DNA from: SZUA-254 sp031379665
Lineage (GTDB): Bacteria > Bacteroidota > Ignavibacteria > UBA10030 > SZUA-254
Assembly (NCBI GenBank): GCA_031379665.1
Contig: JANNFI010000139.1
Span: 8,576-72,575 of the forward strand
Direction of reading: 5' to 3'
DNA length: 64,000 bases
Position 1 is the first letter of the stretch, and every line of letters starts with the position of its first letter. The notes below the pieces were generated by a model. It was not told the DNA's origin, made no database searches, and saw only the letters and a list, made by a program, of their open reading frames with translations. A program made the translations under genes and the position numbers. Of this stretch, positions 17,649 through 25,464 are shown in pieces.

Positions 17649-19394
17649 TCAGGCTTCCTTTATATGTTTCCGTAGGTCCTTGATTTTCAACTGTGGTGTC
17701 GCCGTGCCGGCGGGGGTGTTCCCCTCGGCGCGCGTCGGCCATTCGTGCTCGTCGACGGAGTAGACGATGTCGATCGTTCCGCCGGCGGCGGGAATCTCCC
17801 GGATGAGGCTACCGAGGTTGAAACCGATCGCGTCGATGGTGGTCCCGTTCTGCCGCACCCTGAATCGCAGGTGGTCTTTCCCGACGATGCGGGGAGGGCC
17901 CAGGACTTCGACGTTTCTGGTCAGGAAGACGGGGCGCATGTTCCCGGGGCCGTACGGGGCGAACTCCTTGAGGATTCTGAAGAACCGGGGCGTGAGTTCG
18001 GTGAACCCGATTTCGGCGTCGATCCGCAATGCCGGCGTGCGGATCTCGTCGGTCATCAGTTCCCCTACCGCGGCGTTGAACGCGTCGCGGAATTCATCGA
18101 CCCTGTCGAGTCGCACTGACAGGCCGGCGGCGTACTTGTGGCCGCCGAACTGGATGAGCGTGTGCTCAACCCGCTTCAGGGCGGTGTGAATGTCGAACCC
18201 CATGATGCTGCGGGCGGAGCCTTTCGCCACCCCGTCCACGCAGGTGAGCATCACGGTAGGCCGGTAATATTTTTCCGTGAGCCTCGACGCGACGATCCCG
18301 ATAACGCCCGGGTGCCAACCTTCGTCGAACAGGACGATCGCCGCCGGCGCGGCGCCGCCCGGCGCGCTGTCGACCCGGTCCTGGGCCTGCTGGAACGTCG
18401 TCTCGTCGACTTTGCGGCGGTTGCGGTTCTCCTCTTCGAGGACCTGCGAAAGCCGGTCGGCCTCGGCGTCGTCGGTGCAGATCAGGAGGTCGACCGCCCT
18501 CGTCGCGTCGCCCATCCTGCCGACCGCGTTGATGCGGGGTGCGAGGACAAACACGATCTGCCCGGTGGTGATCTTCCCGTGCTCCACGCCGGAACTGCGC
18601 AGCAGCGCCTTCATCCCTGGCCGCGGTGCGCTGTTGACCTGCTCGAGTCCGATCTTGGTGATCACCCGGTTTTCCCCCACCAGGGGTACAATGTCCGCGG
18701 TCGTGGCGAGCGTGGCGAAATCGAGGTACCGGTATGCCATTTCCGGCTTGCCCAGACGGAGCGCAATGGCCTGGACCAGCTTGAAGCCGACGCCGCACCC
18801 GCAGAGGCTCTTGAATGGGTACCCGCAGCCGCGCTTCAGGGGGTCGAGAACGGCGAGCGCCTTCGGCAGGACCTCGGCTGGCTCGTGGTGATCGCAGATG
18901 ATGACGTCGAGTCCGCGGGAGCGCGCGTACTCCACCTGGTCGACAGCCGTGATGCCGCAGTCGATCGAAATCAGCAGCGTGGCGCCGTAATCGGCCCCGC
19001 GGTCGATGCCAAACTGCGAGAGGCCGTAGCCCTCCTTTACCCGGTCCGGGATGTGGAAGATCGCGTCTGCCCCCACCTCGCGCAGGAAGAGGACCATCAT
19101 CGCAGCGCTGTTCGTTCCGTCGACGTCGTAGTCGCCGAAGACCAGTATCTTCTCGTGAGACCCGAGACGCTCGAGGATCCGCATCACCGCTTTCTCCATC
19201 CCGTCCATGAGGAACGGGTCGTGAAGGTCTCCGATGCCGGGCTTAAAGAACTCCCGCGCGCGGTCGTACGAATCGATCCCGCGGTTCACGAGGATTCTGG
19301 TGATGGTGTCCGGGACGTTCATCTCCGCGGTGAGCCGGGCGACGACTGATGGGTCGGCCGGTGAAGTGATCGTCCAACGGAAAGTTTTCTTCAT
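17649..19394 (-). CDS. recJ: Single-stranded-DNA-specific exonuclease RecJ
   Basis: 581 residues, typical for RecJ. It degrades single-stranded DNA 5' to 3' in recombination, mismatch and base-excision repair. The DHH phosphoesterase motifs are in order: GDYDVDGT (about 88-94), ISIDCG (about 143), CDHHEP (DHH at 168-170), and the DHHA1 region with FGGHKYAAGLSV. A C-terminal OB-fold segment follows (VEVLGPPRIVGKDHLRFRV). It is the first protein gene of the repair operon. It begins only 23 bases after the 3' end of the RNase P RNA, so it may be transcribed by read-through from rnpB. Confidence 0.96.
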   Translation of the reverse strand: MKKTFRWTITSPADPSVVARLTAEMNVPDTITRILVNRGIDSYDRAREFFKPGIGDLHDPFLMDGMEKAVMRILERLGSHEKILVFGDYDVDGTNSAAMMVLFLREVGADAIFHIPDRVKEGYGLSQFGIDRGADYGATLLISIDCGITAVDQVEYARSRGLDVIICDHHEPAEVLPKALAVLDPLKRGCGYPFKSLCGCGVGFKLVQAIALRLGKPEMAYRYLDFATLATTADIVPLVGENRVITKIGLEQVNSAPRPGMKALLRSSGVEHGKITTGQIVFVLAPRINAVGRMGDATRAVDLLICTDDAEADRLSQVLEEENRNRRKVDETTFQQAQDRVDSAPGGAAPAAIVLFDEGWHPGVIGIVASRLTEKYYRPTVMLTCVDGVAKGSARSIMGFDIHTALKRVEHTLIQFGGHKYAAGLSVRLDRVDEFRDAFNAAVGELMTDEIRTPALRIDAEIGFTELTPRFFRILKEFAPYGPGNMRPVFLTRNVEVLGPPRIVGKDHLRFRVRQNGTTIDAIGFNLGSLIREIPAAGGTIDIVYSVDEHEWPTRAEGNTPAGTATPQLKIKDLRKHIKEA

Positions 19395-19417
19395 TACTCA
19401 GCGTGTTGAAAAAAAAA

Positions 19418-19867
19418 CGGTCGCGCACCTGTAAGCCGAATTCTGTCTTCCCGCGAGGGAAGCGCAATCATTTATCTGGATCCCCCCTCGCGGAGGGATT
19501 CTAGCGACCTACCCATCCCGCAGTCTTTTCGGGACTGGAGCGGACGACTCTCGAACGGATAGGCCGCCCTTGCGGGCGGTGGTCCGTTCACGGGATATAT
19601 TTAGTCTTGCTCCGGGCAGGGTTTGTCGCTCCCGCCATCGCTGACGGGAGGGTGAGCTCTTACCTCGCCTTTTCACCCTTACCGGGCCCGTCCCCCTTTC
19701 GGGGGGCGAAACCGGCGGTATATTTTCTGTGACACTTTCCGTTACCGCCGGCTTGCGCCGTCGGTACCCTCCCGTTAGGAGGTGCCCTGTCCTATGGAGT
19801 TCGGACTTTCCTCCCCGTCGGTGCCGCTTACGCGGCCCCAACGGAGCGATTGCGCGGTGCGCGACCG
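19418..19867 (-). ncRNA. rnpB: RNase P RNA (rnpB), bacterial type A
   Basis: This is the catalytic RNA that matures tRNA 5' ends. On the minus strand the universally conserved 5' block (GAGGAAAGTCCGAACTCC followed by ATAGGACAGGG) lies at about 19780-19815. The conserved 3' block AGACAGAATTCGGCTTA lies near 19430-19450. Both form the P4 core. The ends are set by a perfect 12-bp P1 helix: CGGTCGCGCACC at the 5' end (19867 down to 19856) pairs with GGTGCGCGACCG at the 3' end (19429 down to 19418). A run of nine T residues on the RNA-sense strand follows directly. The P7-P10 region with GGTAAGAG is also visible. Short reading frames here are spurious. Confidence 0.95.
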
Positions 19868-19885
19868 GATCATCGGTTTATCGGA

Positions 19886-20320
19886 TCAGGCGTTCACCGC
19901 ATCGCTCGGGCAGGGGATCCTGCCGTCGATGCCGGCGTTCGCGAGCAAATCCGCTTCGTGGTTCAATTCCCGGTCGATGTGTACTATCTGAACGTTGAAC
20001 GGTGACGCTTTCAACAATCGTACGGCCTCGAGGTACAGAGGCGCGAGTTTCTTGTCCTTCACGCGGTATTGGCCAAGGAGCTGGCGTACCATCAACTGGC
20101 TGTCCGAATGGACGATCATCCGGGTGCAGGAGAGCCCGGATGCGTGCTTCAGGCAGTGGAGCAGCGCGCGGTACTCGGCGACGTTGTTCGTGGTAGTCCC
20201 GATGTACCCGCCGAAGGAGTAAAGGACTCCGCCGCCGTCGTGGTCTCGCATGATCACGCCGATGCCACCTTCGCCCGGGTTCCCGCGCGCGGCGCCGTCG
20301 GTATACGCGAGGACGGTCAT
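19886..20320 (-). CDS. rnhA: Ribonuclease HI family protein
   Basis: 144 residues from the ATG at 20320, which begins MTVLAYTDGAARGNPG. An upstream extension would only run through the neighbouring gene. RNase HI cuts RNA in RNA-DNA hybrids (R-loops, Okazaki primers). The four acidic catalytic residues can be placed: Asp8, Glu49 (NNVAEYRAL), Asp73 (VHSDSQL) and Asp124 (NHEADLLAN). It is the compact form without the basic handle loop of E. coli RnhA. The start overlaps the stop of the zinc-ribbon gene by 4 bases, so it is the third gene of a nif3/zinc-ribbon/rnhA operon, with rnpB following. Confidence 0.92.
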   Translation of the reverse strand: MTVLAYTDGAARGNPGEGGIGVIMRDHDGGGVLYSFGGYIGTTTNNVAEYRALLHCLKHASGLSCTRMIVHSDSQLMVRQLLGQYRVKDKKLAPLYLEAVRLLKASPFNVQIVHIDRELNHEADLLANAGIDGRIPCPSDAVNA

Positions 20321-21066
20321 TCCGTCGGCACGCCCGTCCCGACGAGTGAGTCCGAAACCAGTATCCTTCCACAGTGTTCGCAGAGGAAGATATGGGAGTT
20401 CCGTCTCAGTTCGAGAATTTTCTGTGGTGGGACGCGACTGAAGCACCCGCCACACGCGTTGCGTTTCACGCTGACGACCGCCGTTCCGCCCTTCGCCGTG
20501 CGGATCCGATCGTACCGCTCGAGGTCGTCCTTCTCCAGTCGGGCGGAGATCTTCTCGCGCTGGTGGTTGAGCGCGAGCTCAGCTTTTTCGTGCTCCTTGT
20601 TGACCTCCTTCAGTTCTTTCTGCCGTTCCTTCAATTCCACGCCGAGGACCTCCAGCTGTTCTTTCAGCGCGTCCGCGTCGGTCTTCGATGTCTGGAGTCG
20701 GCTCTCAGCGCCATCCATGCCCTTCTGCAGTAGAAGCGATTTCTGCTGGGCGATCTCGATTTCCCGCGTGAGGGCGTCGTACTGGCGGTTCGACTTGACG
20801 CTCATCTGCTGCCCCTTGTATTTCTCCACCTTGGCGGCGATATCGATGATCTCGTTGTCGGCCCGCTCGCGGGAGACCTTGGATTCCTTCACGGCGGCGT
20901 TCAGGGCGTCGAATTTCGCCTTCATCTCGTCGTAGCGCGCCTGCAGGTCACGGACAGTGTGGGGCAGGTCGCCCTTCAGGTCCTGAATCTCCTGGAGGTC
21001 GACGTCGACGAGTTGCAGTGAGTATAAAAGTTTAAGCCTTTTTTCCACCGTAGTCTCCTTTGTCAT
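20317..21066 (-). CDS. Coiled-coil protein with C4-type zinc ribbon (DUF164-like)
   Basis: 249 residues. The first ~190 form a continuous charged helical coiled coil (many EL/KE heptads, for example LKEQLEVLGVELKERQKELKE cut within). The C-terminus is a zinc ribbon with two Cys pairs, NACGGCF and FLCEHCGR, matching the zf-RING_7/DUF164 family. Proteins of this type include CdsZ of Chlamydia. A nucleic-acid or ribosome-related role has been suggested but not established. It lies between nif3 and rnhA with 4-base overlaps on both sides. The nif3-zinc ribbon pairing recurs widely in bacteria, so a functional link is plausible. Confidence 0.88.
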   Translation of the reverse strand: MTKETTVEKRLKLLYSLQLVDVDLQEIQDLKGDLPHTVRDLQARYDEMKAKFDALNAAVKESKVSRERADNEIIDIAAKVEKYKGQQMSVKSNRQYDALTREIEIAQQKSLLLQKGMDGAESRLQTSKTDADALKEQLEVLGVELKERQKELKEVNKEHEKAELALNHQREKISARLEKDDLERYDRIRTAKGGTAVVSVKRNACGGCFSRVPPQKILELRRNSHIFLCEHCGRILVSDSLVGTGVPTE

Positions 21067-22172
21067 CGGAAATAATTGACCGGGTTAATGCTTTTTTTCG
21101 ATTCAATGACCCTGACGCGTTCCTTCCTGACCTCGGGGCGGCTCCTGAGAAATCGCGCCACAGCACCGACGGCAGGGTGTTCCGTTTCGTAATGTCCCGC
21201 GTCGACGAGGACGATCTCGCGTTCGAACTCCTGGAACGAATGGTACCGGACGTCGGCGGTGACGTACGCGTCGGCGCCCGCCCGGATGGCATCGGGCAGG
21301 AGGTCTGTGCCGCTTCCGCCGCAGACGGCAACGGTCCTGATCGGTCGCCCCGCCGGCCCTGAGTAACGCAACCCCCGGGCGCCCAGTCGGACGGCGACGC
21401 TCCGTAAGAACCTTTTCAGCGGGAGGGGGCGGCTGAATCCACCGATCGAGCCCATCCCAAACTCACTGCTCCCGTTCTCGAGCGCGTAGACGTCGACCGC
21501 AACCTCGTCGTACGGGTGGGCAGATTTCATCGCCCTGAGGACCCCGGGCAACTTCCAGCCCTGACATTCCATTTCCAGGCGGATCTCGTTCACCCGTTCA
21601 AGCCGGCCCGCGACGCCGATGTGGGGTTTCGACCCCGGGCCGGGGAGAAACGACCCGGTCCCTTCCGTCGTGAACGAGCACGATTCATAGCCGCCGATCA
21701 CACCGGCGCCGGCAGCGGCCATCGCCTGCATCACGCCCCCCGAGTGCGACGACGGAACGAAAACAACGATTTTTTTTCGCAGCCCGTTCAGGGGCGCGAG
21801 CGGGACGATGTCACGAAGCCCGAGCCGTTCAGCGAGCGTGTCGCTCACCCCGCCCCTCGTGAAGTCCACGTTGGTATGCGCCGCATACAACCCGATGCGG
21901 TGGCGCAGGAGAGACTCCAGCATTCCCCCGGTGCGCGAACTGGTGTCGATGTGGCGGAGCGGCGTGAAGATGAGGGGATGGTGGCTGATGATGAGGCCCG
22001 CCCCGAGCGCGATCGCCTCGTTGACGACATCGGGGGTGGTGTCCAGGGAGACCAGGATCTTCCTGACTTTCGAATCGGGGGAGCCGACGAGGAGGCCGAC
22101 GTTGTCCTTCTCCCAGACGACCCCGGGGGGCGCCCACGATTCGATCATACCACCGATATCCCGTATTTGCAT
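21063..22172 (-). CDS. Nif3-like dinuclear metal-centre protein
   Basis: 369 residues, the long form of the Nif3/YbgI family. It is a toroidal hexamer with a two-metal site and unknown substrate (GTP cyclohydrolase IB-like annotations in databases are unproven). Metal ligands are in ISHHPLIF (about 61-68), HTNVDF (about 99), and the C-terminal DVRYHSF...DAGHYETE. The insertion between the halves (about 130-230) corresponds to the CutA-like domain of long Nif3 proteins. The ATG at 22172 lies immediately downstream of a strong terminator hairpin and a small upstream ORF, suggesting that its expression may be attenuated. Confidence 0.92.
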   Translation of the reverse strand: MQIRDIGGMIESWAPPGVVWEKDNVGLLVGSPDSKVRKILVSLDTTPDVVNEAIALGAGLIISHHPLIFTPLRHIDTSSRTGGMLESLLRHRIGLYAAHTNVDFTRGGVSDTLAERLGLRDIVPLAPLNGLRKKIVVFVPSSHSGGVMQAMAAAGAGVIGGYESCSFTTEGTGSFLPGPGSKPHIGVAGRLERVNEIRLEMECQGWKLPGVLRAMKSAHPYDEVAVDVYALENGSSEFGMGSIGGFSRPLPLKRFLRSVAVRLGARGLRYSGPAGRPIRTVAVCGGSGTDLLPDAIRAGADAYVTADVRYHSFQEFEREIVLVDAGHYETEHPAVGAVARFLRSRPEVRKERVRVIESKKSINPVNYFR

Positions 22173-22186
22173 GCGGGCAGGCCGTT

Positions 22187-22215
22187 AAAAAAAATGTCCC
22201 GGAGGGCCGGGACAT
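22187..22215 (-). terminator. Strong intrinsic terminator or attenuator just upstream of nif3
   Basis: Minus strand: a perfect 9-bp stem (ATGTCCCGG / CCGGGACAT, arms at 22207-22215 and 22194-22202) with a 4-base loop and a run of seven T residues (22193-22187). The nif3 start codon is only about 15 bases further on. Confidence 0.85.
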
Positions 22216-22225
22216 GGACTGTATC

Positions 22226-22327
22226 TTACTGAACTGGTTCGATTAACCTTTTGATCACCGGGGTGGTTTTCCGGCGGGTCTCCGCGAAGAGCCGGTTATC
22301 GAGCTTGAAAGAGTGGAAATTGATCAT
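22226..22327 (-). CDS. Possible 33-residue leader peptide or small protein
   Basis: A 34-codon frame (ATG at 22327, TAA at 22226) encoding a basic peptide starting MINFHSFKLDN, with several Arg/Lys (RRK, KR) and no membrane segment. It fills the space between a good promoter (22336-22366) and a strong terminator (22187-22215). The predicted transcript would begin about 4 bases before its ATG. It could be a real small protein, a leader peptide controlling nif3, or chance coding within a small RNA. No recognisable family. The rest of the 324 bases between nif3 and the receiver gene (22367-22496) shows nothing I can support. Confidence 0.35.
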   Translation of the reverse strand: MINFHSFKLDNRLFAETRRKTTPVIKRLIEPVQ

Positions 22328-22335
22328 TCAGTCAA

Positions 22336-22366
22336 CAATATATGGCTTTTCCCTGAAATAATCAAG
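22336..22366 (-). promoter_or_regulatory. Bacteroidota-type promoter upstream of nif3
   Basis: Minus strand: CTTG (22366-22363), 20-base spacer, TATATTG (22342-22336). Predicted start near 22331. It would drive the small ORF and, past the terminator, the nif3 operon. Confidence 0.6.
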
Positions 22367-22496
22367 GATTCTTCCGCCCACGGGTAGATTCATATTTCCA
22401 GTCCCTGGAGCGCCCCCTGGTGAGCAATTCCACCGTGGTGGTCAGCCGTTTTTCGCGGGTTTCATCCCTTTTCGCTTCGGTGACCCTCTCGCAGGA

Positions 22497-23159
22497 TCAG
22501 GACGGTACGCGCGGAGGAACGTTCATGTCTCGCAGTGTGACGATCTGTTTTTCGAGGCTTGAAATGTTCCGGTTGAGTTCACTCAGGAGGGCCTTGACGT
22601 CGGGGGCCTTGCACTGACGGGTCAGGATGTCGGTGCTGATCTTGATGGCGGCGAGCGGGTTGTTGAACTCGTGACACATCGTTACGATGAGTTCCTGGAC
22701 GGCTTCGGTTTTTCGCTGGGAAATGACCTTGTTTTTTTCGGCCGTGGAGATCTGGGTCTTGAGGTCCTGCTGCTCGAGGGCGTTGACGATTGAGCGCGGG
22801 AACAAAGTGTCGACCACCTCTTCCTTTACGAGGTAATCGACAACCCCGTACTTCATCGCCTCGACGGCTATACGGAAGTCCTTCCCGCCGGTGAGCATGA
22901 TGACCGGCAGGTCGACACCGGCCTCGCGGAGGTCCTTCAGGATCTCCAGACCGTTCCGGGTCTTGAGGTAGTAATCCATCAGGATGATGTGGATTTCGTT
23001 CGGGGATTTCAGGTACGACAGGACCTTCTCGCCGTCGTCCATCCAGGTGAGTCTGAACGACTTCCCGTTGAAGGACTGGAGGTAGTTCTTCGCCATCGCC
23101 GCATAGTCGGCGTCGTCGTCAATCAGCAATATGTTAATGACCTGGTCCGGCACCTGCAT
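22497..23159 (-). CDS. Receiver domain fused to a lone histidine-kinase dimerisation (HisKA) domain
   Basis: 220 residues from the ATG at 23159, preceded by a GGGAG ribosome-binding site. Residues 7-125 are a complete CheY-like receiver: acidic pocket DDD at 14-16, phospho-acceptor Asp62 (LMDYYL), Thr90 and Lys112. Residues ~150-215 are a HisKA four-helix-bundle segment with the H-box CHEFNNPLAAIKIS (His163). The protein then stops. No N, G1 or G2 boxes of an ATP-binding domain occur here or in the following bases. It cannot phosphorylate itself as a normal hybrid kinase. It may accept phosphate like a histidine phosphotransfer protein or dimerise with another kinase. It stands alone with its own promoter. 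Confidence 0.85.
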   Translation of the reverse strand: MQVPDQVINILLIDDDADYAAMAKNYLQSFNGKSFRLTWMDDGEKVLSYLKSPNEIHIILMDYYLKTRNGLEILKDLREAGVDLPVIMLTGGKDFRIAVEAMKYGVVDYLVKEEVVDTLFPRSIVNALEQQDLKTQISTAEKNKVISQRKTEAVQELIVTMCHEFNNPLAAIKISTDILTRQCKAPDVKALLSELNRNISSLEKQIVTLRDMNVPPRVPS

Positions 23160-23177
23160 TCTCCCGCAAACATTAAA

Positions 23178-23208
23178 GTAAAGTATAGTATAGTATTTGG
23201 CGGTCAAA
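23178..23208 (-). promoter_or_regulatory. Promoter for the receiver-HisKA gene
   Basis: Minus strand: TTTG (23208-23205), 19-base spacer, TACTTTAC (23185-23178). Predicted leader of about 15 bases before the ATG at 23159. Confidence 0.55.
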
Positions 23209-23311
23209 CTTGCAACCGCGCCGGCGGGTCGCGCGCCGACTCAACGCCCCGGATTTCTTGATTTTTGTCTGGATTTAGGCGACCTTCACTCAAAGATTGA
23301 AAGAACGACGA

Positions 23312-24292
23312 ATGAGCCACGATATCCTGGCCGGCCTCTCGGAGAAAGCGCGTCTGCTCTCCAGATCGGTCGCCTTTCCCGATGCCCTCGACGTCCGCAC
23401 GCTCCGCGCAGCGGCCGCGCTCGCCTCGTCGCGTGTCCTCCGGCCGGTGCTCGTCGGGTCGTCCGAGGTGATCCGATCCCTGGCGTCCTCCCAGGGCGTC
23501 GGGCTCGACGGGGTCACGATCGAGGATCCATCGCTCTCGGCGCACCTCGGGCGGGTGGAGCTCGAACTCGCGGCCATCGAAAAGGGGAATGCGGGACGCG
23601 GGGGATCCGGCCCACGGCACGCGGGTGATCCGCTCATTTTCGCCGGAATGATGGTCCGGTCGGGCCTTGTCCACGGTAGCGTCGCCGGCTCCGTCTCGAC
23701 GACCGCCGACGTGATCCGGGCGGCGCTTCGAACGATCGGCCTGCGGCCCGGGGTGAAAAAAGTCTCCAGCTATTTCCTGATGATATTTCCCGGACGCGTG
23801 ATGGCGTTCGCGGACTGCGCCGTGCTCCCCGAGCCGACCGCGGGGGAACTCGCGGAAATCGCCGGGCTGGCCGCCGACAACTTCCGCATCATCACGGGCC
23901 TCGGCCCTGTCGTCGCGTTCCTTTCCTTCTCGACGAAGGGCAGCGCGGGACATCCGGCGATTGAGAAAGCGCGCAGCGCGGCGGCGATGTTCAGGGCCTC
24001 GCGGCCGGACATCGAAGCCGATGGGGAACTCCAGGTTGACGCGGCGATTGACCCGGGTGTGGCCCGGATGAAGGCGCCCGGCAGCCCCGTCGCCGGGAAT
24101 GCCAACGTTCTGATCTTCCCCGACCTCAACTCGGGAAACATCGGATACAAGATCGCACAACGGCTCGGGGGCGCGGTGGCGCTGGGACCAATCCTCCAGG
24201 GGCTGGCGAAGCCTGCCTTTGACCTCTCCCGGGGGTGCAGCGTCGAGGACATCGTTCACGTCGCCACGATCAACGTCCTCACCCCGGTGTGA
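23312..24292 (+). CDS. pta: Phosphate acetyltransferase (PTA_PTB domain)
   Basis: 326 residues from the ATG at 23312; an upstream TTG at 23297 is possible. The enzyme interconverts acetyl-CoA and acetyl phosphate in the cytoplasm. Family motifs are present: GSVSTTADVIRAAL, FADCAVLPEPT, FSTKGSAGHP, DGELQVDAAI, GNANVLIFPDL and the C-terminal GPILQGLAKP. This is the short catalytic form without the N-terminal regulatory domain of E. coli Pta. No acetate kinase gene is adjacent. A phosphate butyryltransferase cannot be fully excluded, but the C-terminal motifs favour acetyltransferase. The following gene may start by overlapping its stop. Confidence 0.9.
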   Translation: MSHDILAGLSEKARLLSRSVAFPDALDVRTLRAAAALASSRVLRPVLVGSSEVIRSLASSQGVGLDGVTIEDPSLSAHLGRVELELAAIEKGNAGRGGSGPRHAGDPLIFAGMMVRSGLVHGSVAGSVSTTADVIRAALRTIGLRPGVKKVSSYFLMIFPGRVMAFADCAVLPEPTAGELAEIAGLAADNFRIITGLGPVVAFLSFSTKGSAGHPAIEKARSAAAMFRASRPDIEADGELQVDAAIDPGVARMKAPGSPVAGNANVLIFPDLNSGNIGYKIAQRLGGAVALGPILQGLAKPAFDLSRGCSVEDIVHVATINVLTPV

Positions 24293-24303
24293 AGACTCCC
24301 CCG

Positions 24304-25464
24304 ATGACCGCGGTATCGCCGCCGGACGCGGGCCGGTTCCTCTTCATCGATCTCTTTCGCACCATCATCATCGTCCTGATGCTCGAGGGACACGTCGTGC
24401 GTCAATTCCTTTCGCCGGACGGCCACTCGACGCTCGCCTTCTTCCTGCACGAGATCTTCCACGGTATCACGGCCCCGGCGTTCCTCTTCGGCGCGGGACT
24501 CACCTTCGTGATATCCTCCCACCGGCGCTGGACGGAATTCCATCATTGGAGCGACGAACTCGAGCGCCGGGTGCGTCGCATCGTGTTGATCTTCCTGATC
24601 GGCATCTTCCTCCACCTCCCGTTCTTCTCGTTCAGGAAGACGTTGCTGGAAGCGACCCCCGCGGATCTCCTGGTCCTGTTCCAATCGGACGTCCTCACCT
24701 GTATCTCCGCGGGCCTCCTCGTGCTCCACCTCACCCTCTTTTGCTTCAAGAGCGAGGACCGGTTCCACGGCGCCGTGGTGACCCTGCTGATCCTCACGGT
24801 CCTGCTGACGCCGATCGTCTGGGACGTGAACTTCCTCCACTTCACACCGATCCTCTTCGCCCAGCTCTCGAACAGCCTGCACGGTTCGCCGTTCCCCCTC
24901 TTCCCGTTCCTGGGGTACCTCTTCGCGGGTGTCGCGGTCTCGCGGAAATTCATCGTCGCCGTCGAGGCCGGGGCTGTACCCCGATTCATGAAGAAGCTCG
25001 CCCTCGGCGGGGCATTGTGCATCGCCGCCGGACTCCTCTCGACCGCGATTCCATTCTCCATCTACCCGAAGTACGATTTTTGGTACACAAGCCCGTCGTA
25101 TTTCCTGGTCCGGCTCGGCCTCCTCTTCGTGATGGCGCCGGGGGTCTGGCTCGCGGGGGAGAGGGTGGGTCCGTGGATGAGGCCCCTGCTCATCCTCGGG
25201 AAGGAATCCCTGTTCGTGTACGTCCTGCACCTCGTGGTCCTCTACGGCTCGGTGATCAACCCCGGGCTGAACATGGCCGTCCTCCTGCCGGGTGGACCGG
25301 GATTGCTGCCGTTGATCGGACTCTTCGTCGGATTAACGGCGGCGATGTTCGTCGCGGCGTCGCTCTGGCAGGGCCTCAAGAACAATCATCCGGCAGCGTA
25401 CCGGTACGTCCAGGCGGCCGTGGGTGTGGCCGTCCTGTTCCTCTTCTTTACCAGGGATTACTGA
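24304..25464 (+). CDS. HGSNAT/DUF1624-type membrane acyltransferase
   Basis: 386 residues from the ATG at 24304; a GTG at 24289 overlapping pta is an alternative. About ten hydrophobic helices cross the membrane. The N-terminal signature FIDLFRTIIIVLMLEGHV, with FLHEIFHGITAPAFLFGAGLTFV, matches the heparan-alpha-glucosaminide N-acetyltransferase-like (DUF1624) family. Its members move acyl groups across the membrane to sugars; the His in EGH is the likely catalytic residue. The bacterial substrate is unknown. Lying directly downstream of pta it may use acetyl-CoA-derived groups, but this is inference. It is convergent with anmK, with stop codons abutting. Confidence 0.82.
   Translation: MTAVSPPDAGRFLFIDLFRTIIIVLMLEGHVVRQFLSPDGHSTLAFFLHEIFHGITAPAFLFGAGLTFVISSHRRWTEFHHWSDELERRVRRIVLIFLIGIFLHLPFFSFRKTLLEATPADLLVLFQSDVLTCISAGLLVLHLTLFCFKSEDRFHGAVVTLLILTVLLTPIVWDVNFLHFTPILFAQLSNSLHGSPFPLFPFLGYLFAGVAVSRKFIVAVEAGAVPRFMKKLALGGALCIAAGLLSTAIPFSIYPKYDFWYTSPSYFLVRLGLLFVMAPGVWLAGERVGPWMRPLLILGKESLFVYVLHLVVLYGSVINPGLNMAVLLPGGPGLLPLIGLFVGLTAAMFVAASLWQGLKNNHPAAYRYVQAAVGVAVLFLFFTRDY

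Noticed and set aside
18138..19349. 403-codon plus-strand open frame
   Set aside because: Antisense to recJ, which carries all DHH motifs; the frame shows no family features.
19509..19998. Short open frames on both strands
   Set aside because: They lie within the RNase P RNA, whose conserved blocks and P1 pairing explain the sequence.
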